This document shows, piece after piece, positions 10,750 to 20,774 of a stretch of 64,000 nt of DNA; position 1 is the first letter of the stretch, and each line of letters opens with the position of its first letter. The position numbers were made by a program, and so were the translations under genes. This stretch comes from Dipteronia dyeriana (taxonomy: Eukaryota; Streptophyta; Magnoliopsida; Sapindales; Sapindaceae), in NCBI GenBank assembly GCA_032871835.1, contig CM065303.1:51560597-51624596 (forward strand), written 5' to 3'. Below the pieces are notes generated by a model. It made no database searches. It saw only the letters and a program-made list of their open reading frames with translations, and had not been told where the DNA came from.

Positions 10750-12620
10750 TGGGAACTAAAGAACTCACAGTTGTGCTGCTGCCCCAAGTAGCTTGGGTCG
10801 GTATCTATGAGACACGGCTGAGGGTAAACATAGCTGAGGTGCTTGTAGATAGAGAGCTGATGCATATGATATGGAGAGACTCAAGTCCATATACCATGCC
10901 TCACAAGGATTGCTCTGTAGGAGGAAATAAAAGCTGGAGGAAGAGGTCTAAACTCTGTGCAGCAATGTGGCTGCCTTGGAAGCCAAAACAGATGTTTCCT
11001 TTCCTAAAAGATGCCACTTACTAGACGGCTCAAACTCTTCTTCCCCCGTCTGACCCAAGCATCATTGAATGATGGAATCGGGAGGTGACCATAGAGCAAG
11101 CTGCAGAGTTAGCTCGGTCCGCCCCTACTAAAATCGATCGTTCTTGAGCTGTTAGGTTCACAGGTGATAAGAAGGACCTGGCATCTATCTCTGTTTTAAT
11201 GTCTAGTCGTACTGGGGAAGGAACTACCTCGAAGTCCCTAGCTAATACAGAAGCTTAGGATGTAGGATAAGCTTCAAACCAACGTACCTCTCCATCTGAA
11301 CCCGATCAAGGAGTTAGAAGTCCTGATCGATCCTACCAAAGAAAGGGAGGTCCGAACTGGTCTGGAAAATACGGGTTGCTGTAAAAGCTTAGGATTCAGG
11401 TGGAGCTTCAAACCTGCATATCTATCCATTTGAATCTATAAAAGAGGTAAAGACCCAGACCGACCTTACCAAGAAAAAGGAGGTCTGTACTGAAGCCATA
11501 GTGGTGGAAGAGGTCCTGATCAATCCAGCTGAAGAGATAGTGGACCGAGCTGAATAAGACTAACCCAACCAAAATGGTAGAGGTGGCTCAGAAGTAGGAG
11601 TGCTAGGGGATGTTAATTCTTCCTTTACCTAAGCAGTATGACTAGGGAGGAAGGAGCTAGAACTATCAATGAAGCTAACCATAGAGGTAGATCGAGACCA
11701 CAGTGGCTAGCTAGGGCGTTGAATGGCCCGATACAAATGGTGAGGAGCCACCGGCCTGATACTAGATATAAGGAGGCTTTGAGCCTTGTAGCGGTGCTGC
11801 TGTTACTCCAGTAGCTTGCTTAGGCATGTAGGAGGCCTTAATAAGTATGGGAAGCCTCTAGGCTCATCTCGAATGAACCGGGACTCTAGTGGCTTGCTAG
11901 GGTGTTGAATGACCTGGTATGAATGGAGCAGAACCACAAGTATGATGCTCTTTAGAAGCAGGTTGATGTTGCTAAAGTCGAGCTTGAGCAGACCAAGGAG
12001 GAGATAATCTAGATAATGAGGGGAGCAATCGTCCTGAACAAAGCCATGACCAGAGCTGAGGCAACCGTGGCTGAGATGCATATAGACAAAGAGCGGATGC
12101 AATGTGCATATGATATGGAGAGACTTAAATTCATGTTTCGTGCCTTGTAAGGACCGTTCTAAAGAAGTTCATGGAGAAAGCTACGAGTTTATTAGGTTCA
12201 CTCTCACTGAAGCCGGTCCTTCTCGAGCAGCTGGGTGCACTTATGATGAGAAGGACATGATGCCATCCCTACCTTCATGCCAAACCGCACTAGGGTAAAA
12301 CCTATCTCGAAGTCCCCTGCTGCAATGTAAGGGATGCATGAGAGGCTTCAAGCCTGCCTACCTCTCCATCTGAATCTGTCAAAGTAAAGGTCTAGATTGG
12401 TGTTACCAAGGAATGAGAGGTATGAGAGGTATGAGAGGTATGAGAGGTCTTGATCAGTACAACCGAGGGGATGGTGGTCAAGGTTGATTGAAGCCGATCC
12501 AACCAATATGGTGGAAGCTGGCATCGAAGTAGTTGTGCTACGGGATAGTGACCCTTCCTATAAACAAGTAGTATGACCAGTTAGGAAGGAGTTGTTACTA
12601 TCGATGAGAATAACCAGAAA
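10750..12620 (+). pseudogene. Transposase_28-like antisense ORF, C-terminal relic, duplicated
   Basis: The plus strand holds two diverged copies of the coiled-coil tail of a Transposase_28-like (putative gypsy-type transposon) protein. The first, from 10862, reads AYDMERLKSIYHASQGLLC, then KLEEEV and NVAALEAKTDVSF, with TAA and TAG stops between. The second, from 12106, reads AYDMERLKFMF and stops. Related tails appear on the minus strand at 17334-19128, 31800-32631 and 47500-48060. The conserved N-terminal domain is missing here; it would lie next to LTR1 if the arrangement matched LTR3. It is antisense to LTR1 and LTR2. No function can be claimed. Confidence 0.65.
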
Positions 12621-13460
12621 GGTGGATCGGGACTAAGGTAACTCGCTATGGCGATGAATGGCTCGGAGCAAATGAAGTGAAGCTACAGGTATGGTACTGG
12701 TCCATAGGCATGCTTGGGATCCAACGAGTCCCCAGTAACTGAGAGTTGGCTATAGACCATACTGAAATGAATTGAAACCGTAGTGACTCACTTCGATGTT
12801 AGCCAGCCCGGTACAAGAAGTCAAGAGCCACGTGACCTTGTAGCGATGTTACTGCTCTAGAGGCTTGCAAAACATATAAGAGGTCATACATAATATAGGA
12901 AACCTCTGGGCTCTTATTGATCAGATCGAGATTCGGTGGCTTGCTAGGGCAATGACTGGCCTGGTACATATAGGGAGAAAACCACTGGTCTTGTAGTGAT
13001 GCTACTATTGTAGAAGCTTGCTTAGGCATGTAGGAGGCCTTACCAAGATACGGGAAGCTTCTAGGAACTTCTCGATCGGATCGGCTTCAGTGGCTTGCTA
13101 GGGCGATATATTGCCCGGTACAAATAGAGTGAAGCCATCGGTCTGGTACTGGTCTGGAAGCATGCTCAGGATCTTTCAAGTCCCCAGCAATTGAAATGAG
13201 GCTCTAGACCATACTGAAATGAAACAGGAGCTCATTATCTCACTTGGACGTTGACATGTCCGGTATAGGAAGTAAGGAACCACTGAGTCTTAAAATGGTG
13301 TTGCTATTCCAGAGGCTTGCTTAGAAGACCTCAGCAAATGTAAGAAGGCTATGGGCACTCCTTGATCAGATCAGTGCTTCAATGGCTCACTAGGGCGTTG
13401 AATGGCCAAGTATGAATGAGAATGAGCCACTGGTTTTCTACTGGTCGTGCTGCTTAAAAG
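11680..13460. repeat. Diverged tandem repeats of the Tat-type spacer
   Basis: At least six imperfect copies of a unit containing GTGGCTTGCTAGGGCGTTGA followed by ATGGCCCGGTA-like sequence occur near 11690, 11890, 12620, 12935, 13090 and 13375. Between them, AGAGGCTTGCTTAGGCATG-type blocks recur. Spacing is irregular, from about 150 to 700 bp. Inverted copies lie at 30909-31700. Such variable repeats next to an LTR are typical of Tat/Ogre elements. Confidence 0.7.
12412..12448. repeat. 10-bp tandem repeat
   Basis: The unit TATGAGAGGT is repeated almost four times without interruption, inside the second Transposase_28-like relic. Confidence 0.85.
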
Positions 13461-13803
13461 GCTACACAACTGAGTTGGCTTATTAGATTCTTGAGTTGAC
13501 CTGCTACCGCTTTTTAAGAGCTTCTGAAAGACGGATCCAGTGGCATGAGGGGGTCCATAAGAACAGGTACAAGTCCAGTGGATTTGCTGGATATGTGATA
13601 CACTGATAGTAGAGCGAATCTGCTGTAAAGAAGTAGGAGAGGTGTAACTCTACTGTGTAAGAGCTCTCAATGTATCGGAGTGGTTCGGTTGTGTAAGAGA
13701 CCTTCAAGCGCTGGGCCGCGTAGCGGATCTTGTGTAAAGGAGATGCGCTGGTACAGAGAAATCCACAGTAAAGAAACATGAAATGTGTAACTCTACTACA
13801 TAT

Positions 13804-14035
13804 GAGCTTTAGAGGTACCAGAGCAAGTCTGCTAGACAGATGCCGCTCTGCTGTACTGGAGCTCTAACGGTACCGGAGCAGGTCTATTGTAGAGAAGCTA
13901 GACAAGTATGGCTCTGCTGCACTGGAGCTCTAACGATACCGGAGCAGGTCTATTGTCGAGAAGCTAGACAGGTACGGCTCTGCTGCACTATAGCTCTATC
14001 GGGGCCAGAGCAGGTCGGCTATAGATCCCTCCAGG
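13804..14035. repeat. 66-bp tandem repeat, about three copies
   Basis: Units starting GCTCTGCTG begin at 13845, 13911 and 13977, an exact 66-bp period, with a partial copy before the first. Each contains GGAGCTCTAACG, then CCGGAGCAGGTCTATTGT and GAAGCTAGACA. The repeat lies about 300 bp from the LTR2 primer-binding site. Confidence 0.88.
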
Positions 14036-14326
14036 CGCTGAGCTATTGTAGATGAACTTTACCAATAGATGAGCATCTTTGATACCTTGAGGTAGTGTAG
14101 TAAACTGGTTCCACTAGGAATCCCACGTACCATATTTGCTCCACAATAAACAAAACTGGTCAAATAGCAAAAAAAGCACCACACGCGGCACATAGGTGAT
14201 ATAGACAAGTATGGAGAAAGGACATTGTTAACAGTAAATGACATTCCATGAATAACGAATATGTTACTTCGATAGCATAAGAATGTTGAGGTAGATACGT
14301 TGAAGCTTTCAAAGAGGTGTGGAAAT

Positions 14327-14344
14327 TTCCCACAGGAGGTGACA
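14327..14344 (-). other. Diverged primer-binding site next to LTR2
   Basis: The minus strand reads TGTCACCTCCTGTGGGAA, a decayed form of the site next to LTR1, followed by the same TTTCCACACC-like bases. It lies six bases beyond the LTR2 end at 14350. Confidence 0.55.
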
Positions 14345-15430
14345 AAAAGTGTTAACGAAAAATTCGCTAGAGGTGAGGAATTTTAGCTAACACCCTCGAG
14401 ACCGCTACCACGAAGTTGGCGGTCGGGGTAGGTACCTCGTACCTTGGTGATCTCGTATGAATATGAAGAATGAAGCGGTAAAAAATGATGATGTAGTAGG
14501 TAGAAGATGAGACATCCAGTTTGTCGGGCTTCATGCTTAAGAAGGAGATACGGGGAGCTCGAGGTTCTCTTGCTGGTGTGAAGGGGCTAATCCTGGTCCT
14601 TATTCCCTAGTACCGGCCCTCGATCGAGGTTAGAGCCCGTCCTGGTACTCAGAGCCCGATTTTGGACCCTGATTTCTTTCAATAGTTCCCCGACCTATAC
14701 GGCGATTAAAGAGAGGGCTTGTCTGGCTTTTGTGCTAGATCCATGCCCGCTTCCATAGAGAAATCACTAGAGAGCTCCTTGACTTAATTCAAATGGGCCA
14801 GGGTGGTTTCTCCCTATCTCGACATACGACTTGGCAGGTAGATATAAAGAACAAGGGTGCCAGGTCCAGTAGGGTAAGAGCTAGATCTGGTTCCCTAGTT
14901 CTTCATTATAGTTTACCGATCTCATATAAGAATGATTAGAGCTAGGAACAATAGGGTTGGTACCTAGCCCGCATACACACATGTATAATGCAGTAGATAA
15001 TAGGAAAAACATAAGTCTTTTGTAGAAAGAGGTGGACTTACCAAGGGGAAAAAGCATCACGAATGATCACATGCTGAAAAACCCCAAGGCAGTATTCAGA
15101 GGAAGGGAAAATACCCTTCCTTATGTATATATCAAAGAATGCTCTGGAAACTTACAAGAATGGTAAAGTAATACAACGTAGTCACTCCGGAGAGCTTACA
15201 ATGGTGGTCAAATGTTGACCGATGCCAGTATACTCCAGGTAAAGGTAAAACATACAATAATAATGTATGGTGAATCTAGGCGAATTGTGTATGCTTCTCT
15301 TTGGTTCGTCCATTTCTGGACCAGAGATATAATGTGTAGTAGATCATATATCAAGTTTCAAATATCTCGTTTTTTTGGAGTCGATTTGTGCGTATCATTT
15401 TGCCTATCCTTCTTAGAGACAGTTTTGTCA

Positions 15431-15438
15431 TATTTATA
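15431..15438 (-). promoter_or_regulatory. TATA box of LTR2
   Basis: The minus strand reads TATAAATA, about 215 bp downstream of the TTGAC array in the direction of LTR transcription. Confidence 0.6.
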
Positions 15439-15650
15439 GGTTCCAATTGCTTGTTGCCCACTCCCCAGACTATGGATTGATCATCCTTCCATATCAGGCA
15501 GGATTTTCTGTTGTAGTTGACCTCAAAGAATCAGATGTGGAGTATATCTTGGAGGTAAAGGTATTTGTTTCCTCTTTGGACTCGTTCACTAATGGTGACC
15601 ATTAAAGAGTTGAATATTCTCTTATTAATGGCGTTGATCATGTCATTAAT

Positions 15651-15814
15651 ATGGTTGACTACCTCTATTAAAATGGTTGACCTCATTAATAGGGTTGACT
15701 TTCTCCATTAATATGGTTGACCTCATTAACTAGGGTTTACTACCTCTATTAATACGGTTGAACTCATTAAATAGGGTTGACTACCTCTATTAATAAGGTT
15801 GACCTTATTAATAG
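15651..15814. promoter_or_regulatory. W-box-rich tandem array in LTR2 U3
   Basis: About four copies of a 41-bp unit made of two half-units, GGTTGACTACCTCTATTAAT and GGTTGACCTCATTAATAG. Of eight half-units, six keep TTGACC or TTGACT, the W-box core bound by plant WRKY factors, and two are mutated to TTTACT and TTGAAC. The array lies in U3, about 215-380 bp upstream of the TATA box. Confidence 0.75.
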
Positions 15815-16671
15815 TAAACATGAAAGTCAACCCTCTCTCTTGGAGGAGAACTCTGGCTCTATGTTCTGATGGCACGGTACCTTATTGATATCATTCTTCT
15901 TACCTTACGAAAGAGGTGTACCCCAGATGGGTCCTGAAGCTGGTATCCCAACACTCGGGTATTGATCTGAGGACGAGATACCTTAAGGTGCCAGTCTGGT
16001 TGTATAGAGCTTGATTCGACCTTACAAGGCTTTCAATGGAGCTCAATTAGACCGCGTTGGAATCCAACGGGGTAGCGAAGCTTAGCTGATAAGCCCGGGT
16101 AAGGTGCTCGCCATCAACAAAAGGCCTTGGCTTGCTTCTGGAAGGGTGGAGAGGTACACTCGAGTACTGCTCTTACAACTTGATTTAACCATGCCAGGAT
16201 CTACAGTGGATCTTGGCGCTTTTTGGTGATGATGAGGCTTTGCGGGCTTCTTCCTTTTCTGTTTGGACAGGTCGAGATTATACTTCAACAAGGTAGGAGA
16301 ACATTTGCAAGACAAGTTTGGCACCCTGAAGGTCTCTTGGTGAAATTAGAGATGGTAGTATGCTCTAGGAAAGTGTCACGAGATACCTCAACCTCGGGGA
16401 ACCTAGGTTCTCCCACGCTAACCTGGCTTCGGGATTCTATCCTGGTATAAAGAGCTTGATATGGTCACGTCGGGTTTTACTTGGTAATCCTGGATGCGTG
16501 TGAGATGCGCAGAGGGTATGGGCGGCCTCGCCTTGCTTCTACATGATCGTGTGGTAACACAATCTCGGGGACCTTGATACCCCGTTACATGAGCCAGAAT
16601 TTTGACCCTTGTATGAGGGTTGAGAAGTGGAATATTCTTCTTTGGTCCCTAGCCAAATTTTGCTATTAACA

Positions 16672-17333
16672 ATAACTATTTTGGTCTTGAGATCTGGATG
16701 GCAACCCTACTCTTACCCTTAGATCCTTCTTGGGGGTGGTAACCTGACCAAGTTATTACTGGTTACTAATTCTCTATGCGCATATGATTGCTTGTTGCGA
16801 CAGGTGAAAACTAGCCTAAAATCATATAAGGGGACTACTCACTAAAGTCATTGAACTACAAGTTTCTGCTGAGAGTTGAGAGCTCGAGCTAGCTGTCTAC
16901 TTTCACAATTAGACAAATTTTATATCTCGTTATTTTCTCCAAATTTGATTAAGTCAAGTTATTTCAGAGGTCGCATCTAGGTTGAGATCAGGAATAAAGG
17001 AAGGAGATGTCAGTCGAGTAAAAATTCATTTAAGCAAGTACGAATGAAATCTATAGCCAATCTTCATTAATGATACTGAAGCCTATCCCTTATAAAGGTT
17101 ACAGTTATCAAGCAGGGAACCCAAACCCCGATTCTGGTCTACAGAAGATAAAAGAATGGTGAAGGAAAAGCTAACTAGACATAGCATAAGTAAAGCGGGG
17201 TGCCCACCCCCTTTTCGGGCAGTAAAATCAAGTTGTGAATAGTCTGTATCAGACTCCAGCTTCCTTATGGTTTTCTCCATCTGTCCCTCCCTCATGTGTT
17301 TGCTCGCCATGACCGCCCTCGCCTATTACTCAT
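16672..17333. other. Stretch without a recognisable gene
   Basis: Between the U3 end of LTR2 and the stop codon of the minus-strand Transposase_28-like ORF. I see no family motif and no ORF worth reporting. It is probably spacer of the element that owns LTR3. LTR2 is in the opposite orientation, so this boundary is a rearrangement or an insertion edge. Confidence 0.5.
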
Positions 17334-19128
17334 TCATCTGAAGAATCCTTCATTATTTGTTGCTCAGTTGGGTCTTCCTCAAGAACCTCATTATCCATCG
17401 CCATAACCTCAGGAGGGATTGACACATCAAGAAGGTTTGCCAGAGACTCTATCCTATTCTGCTCAACCTCTAATTCTCTTTTAGAGGGCTCTTCAGGACG
17501 GTTGTAGACCTCATCTTAGGCTTCTGGCAAGTCCCCATCGGGCTGTGAAGGTTGAACTCCGCTAGAGGTTTCCCCGGGACCTAAGACTGGTAAGATAGGA
17601 GGAGGAAGGGGAGGATCCGTCACGACTGTTTGCTTCCCTGCTCGAGCCCAGCTAGAAGGACTAGCTCCATCACCCTCGGAGCGAGACATCTCTGTAGCCT
17701 TGGTCATGATTTCCTCCATGTCCCAGATGGCGTTACTAGAGAGCTCAAAAGGAAGAGGGAGGACTTCAGCGGTCTGGAAGAAGGCGTAAAAATATCTGTC
17801 ACTAAAGGAGGCATCATTTTTCATTTGAAACTTGGGCACCTGAGCATGCAAGGCATGGTTTTCCACGTCTAGCATCTTAGCATCAACCTTCATGAATCCC
17901 ATTGTTTTGCTTGACGTTCAGACCAGAGGGTTTATTGATCCAAAGATTGCTTCAACCTCTCGTTGCATAATAAAGCTCGGCTAGCTCCACCTACATCCCC
18001 CTCTTGCTAGAGGTCATCTCTTATACTAGATCTTGAGCCTGCACCAACAACTCTATGGCCCGCTCAGCTTCAGCTTTAGCCTTGGCTGCCCGATCGTAGA
18101 GAGAGGCCACTTGATGGCTCATAGCCACGTTGAATTTGAATGCCTATAAAAGAGTTCAAGTTAGAAAGTGACGAAACAAACCGTTGCAGGAAAAGATATA
18201 GAAGATGATAGTTACCTTAGCAAGAAGAGAGGGCCTATTGGTAAGCAAGATGTCTACGGGCATTGAAGTCATCTTGGAGAGCCTACCACCCGGGTAAGAC
18301 GTGACAAACCACTCTAAAACCTCATCTGGCTCCACCAAGCTTGACTGATTATGGGAGCGGGTAGGGGGAACCTCTGGAACACCAGCCACAGGGTCGGGTA
18401 CAGTGACTGAAGAAGCAACAGTAGTAGCAGGAGTAACCAATGAAGGGGCAACGGTGGAGGTATCAGTATCCTGGAAAGCGGGTCTTCCCTGGTTTAGATT
18501 CTGGAGAGCCCGCGATGCAAGAATAGCTAACTTGGACTTAGCTTGGGATGGAGACAGAGTAGGAACAGGCAAAACCCCAGCTGGATCAGTAGACCTCTCT
18601 TTCTCCAAAGTAGCCAACGGGGTTTCCCGGGGCAATCTGACACGAGGAGGAAAGGTACGAGCTTATTGGACCTCACAAGAAGCTGGAGCAACAACAAAAA
18701 CTGTTAAAAAAAAAAGAGAAAAGGGAAGCCATCAGAATCGAGCTAATCAACAAAACAAAATAGGATGGCTCAGTGTTACTTATGAGGAGTAGCATCAGCA
18801 ATTCATAGATAACAATTTGCTTGGTGAGAATCAAAGGGGTCGGCAATGGGGAACTTCAGGTTCAAATAGTTCTTAGCGAATATGACCTTTGTTGAAAGCG
18901 GTGGGAACCGTAAACTCTTACCTGTCGATGAATATCGAGCTTCTCCAATCATCCTCTGTAATGATCCACTCCTCCTTCCAGGCTGGGTTCTTCCTTGAAG
19001 CGACAGGAATAATGAAATTTAGTTTGTTCTTAGCTTTCGTATAGAACTAACCTCGGGGAACTCTAGACAACCTCCTGATTTGAAAAAAGGTAGGCCAACT
19101 CCTATATTATTGGCTCCTTGGTGACCTT
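17334..19128 (-). pseudogene. Transposase_28-like antisense ORF, C-terminal part
   Basis: This continues the ORF started at 29209 and interrupted by copia B. Reading from 19128, the frame gives FYTKAKNKLNFIIPV and NPAWKEEWIITEDDWRSS, the conserved middle of the family. A Ser/Thr/Pro-rich linker follows (18156-18635), then a helical coiled-coil segment (17516-18120: MKVDAKMLDVENHALHAQV), then LPLPFELSSNAIWDMEEI and an acidic tail ending KDSSDE at the TGA (17334-17336). Several stops divide it, and some breaks could be introns since GTAAGA-like donors follow exon-like stretches. The protein's function is unknown; the family name comes from similarity alone. Confidence 0.65.
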
Positions 19129-20633
19129 TGTAAGTTCTTCAGTTTTTTATTGGCTTATTTTGTTGACAACCATATTTTGAGATCAATATATAAGGGTAGT
19201 TTAGGTCTTCATTGCTCAAGACCCTCTCTCAAGCATCAAAAGTAAAATCACTTGCTTAACTTCTTTGAAGAGATTTAGAGCACACACTCACTCTCATGCT
19301 TGTTTTGATCTCTTTGCATTTGTGCTTATTATCTCTTGCTTGGTTGAATTGATTGCATCTTGTGATTAAAATGTCATGTCATGTTAGGCATTAGGATGCA
19401 TTCCCTTCACCTCATTTCTCTTGTATGTATTGTGTGTGTGTGTGTGAAGGTGGTGAGCTGGGCGCCACTCTAGCAGTGCCCTCACCAGCGCCAACACCAG
19501 TGCAACTTTCCAGTGGTGTGGCACTGGTGGTGCGATGGTCATCATGCACGCTAACACCAGCACAAACTTACAAATGGTTTGTCGCTGGTGGTGCACTAGT
19601 CGTCATGCGCACTTCACCAGCGCAACTTGTCCAGTGGGTTGTCGCTTGTCGTGCGCTACTCGACCAGTGCACATCGGTTCTTTTGGCCTGTTTTTTCCAA
19701 AATGATGTAACTTCACTTTGGGCTTCATATAAATATATCATCTTTTTCCCAATTCGTTTTTAGAGCTTCCTAACCTATTTTTGATAGAGAGATAAGGTTC
19801 TTTAGAGAGAGAAGCTCCAAGAAGGCATTTTTACTCAACCATACTTAATATCCAAATCATTAAGCATCTTTCAAGAATGGGTTTCTTGTGTGTTCATACC
19901 TAGGTATTCTCTACATGCTTTAAGCTTTATGATTTCATCTCTAAGACATGTATGCCTAGGGTTTTAGTCCTTATTGCATATTAATTGCTTGCTTGGTTGT
20001 TTAATTGTTTTTATGACATGCTTGTGTATTGATTGTTGGTTGAGATGCATTAATTTGTGATAGCTAGCATTTAGGACGATTTTACCCTTTTAGCTAATTC
20101 TTCTTGCCTTTGCATTTAGAACATTGATATCTATGATTTGTTTTAATTGTCATTATTAATCCTAGATAAGCATGAATGTCTTAACCTAGCATTTTTTGCA
20201 TATTGAATATTCTTGCATATTCAGTTAGGTTGCCATTATCTCTTCATTGTTGGGTTAGCTTGTGGTTAAGTGGTTAGTGCACAAGACTAGGGGATCCAAA
20301 ATCACTATTAAGGCCCGTTGGGTAGAGTAAAAGGGTTACTAACTGGAGGGTTAGACGGGAGGTCAACCTAGGTTATAAACTTTTACTCAATAGTGGATTT
20401 TGAGGATCAAAGGGTGGCGCTCTAAACAGCCCATGGTTTTTCCCAGTTGGAAGGTTTCCACGTATATATTGCGTGTTGTTATTGTTTTATATTGGTTGTC
20501 TTTTATTTGAACATTTAGTAGAGTGGGGTAGAATTGTTAATATTGATTAATTCATAAAATTGGTAATCTATCGAATTTAAAACCTATTAACCCCCCTTCT
20601 AGGTTATAGACACATACTTTCCAGGGAATTTCA
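19129..20633 (+). repeat. 5' LTR of element B
   Basis: A 1505-bp LTR starting TGTAAGTTC and ending GGGAATTTCA. It has a GC-rich palindromic block at about 19450-19675, a TATA box at 19728-19735 and a C-tract near the 3' end. It pairs with 27081-28607. Confidence 0.93.
19728..19735 (+). promoter_or_regulatory. TATA box of element B 5' LTR
   Basis: TATAAATA, preceded by a motif (GATGTAACTTCACTTTGGGC) also present in the 3' LTR (27695-27702) and, modified, in the LTR at 62496. Confidence 0.72.
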
Positions 20634-20635
20634 AT

Positions 20636-20648
20636 TGGTATCTGAGCC
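20636..20648 (+). other. Primer-binding site of element B
   Basis: TGGTATCTGAGCC, two bases after the LTR. It matches the initiator tRNA-Met site except for A to T at the eighth base. Confidence 0.88.
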
Positions 20649-20774
20649 GGTGCCTAGATATACTTAGGTGATCCGTGCTTTGTGTGTGTCTTACCTTGTG
20701 CATTTATGTTGTTTACATTTTTGTGTGTTTCATTTCATTTGCATCTTCATATCATTCATTACCCTCAAACACAG

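Larger units (their letters stand above)
10450..14326 (-). mobile_element. Internal region between LTR1 and LTR2, no gag-pol
   Basis: This 3.9-kb stretch is bounded by two LTRs of the same family and orientation and starts, on the minus strand, at a primer-binding site. It has no recognisable gag, protease, RT or integrase. It holds only a plus-strand (antisense) Transposase_28-like relic and diverged tandem repeats. It could be a large non-autonomous derivative or the product of unequal recombination between Tat-type elements. Confidence 0.65.
14350..16671 (-). repeat. LTR2 of a Tat-like gypsy element, double length
   Basis: A minus-orientation LTR with perfect TGTTAA/TTAACA ends at 16671 and 14350. 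Its first ~230 bases and last ~100 bases match LTR1. It is 2322 bp long, about twice LTR1 (1173) and LTR3 (1168), so it is either a longer subfamily or carries extra sequence. The central part does not align obviously with LTR1. It includes a tandem array of TTGAC motifs at 15651-15814 and a TATA box at 15431-15438. Confidence 0.7.

Noticed and set aside
13804..14035. A possible CRISPR-like repeat array
   Set aside because: The units are directly adjacent 66-mers without unique spacers, in plant retrotransposon DNA.
13840..14055. A 71-codon open frame with a repeated 22-residue unit
   Set aside because: It arises from the 66-bp tandem repeat, whose length is a multiple of three. No start context or homology supports a protein.
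20636..20648. A tRNA gene fragment
   Set aside because: The tRNA-complementary bases are the retrotransposon primer-binding site; no cloverleaf surrounds them.
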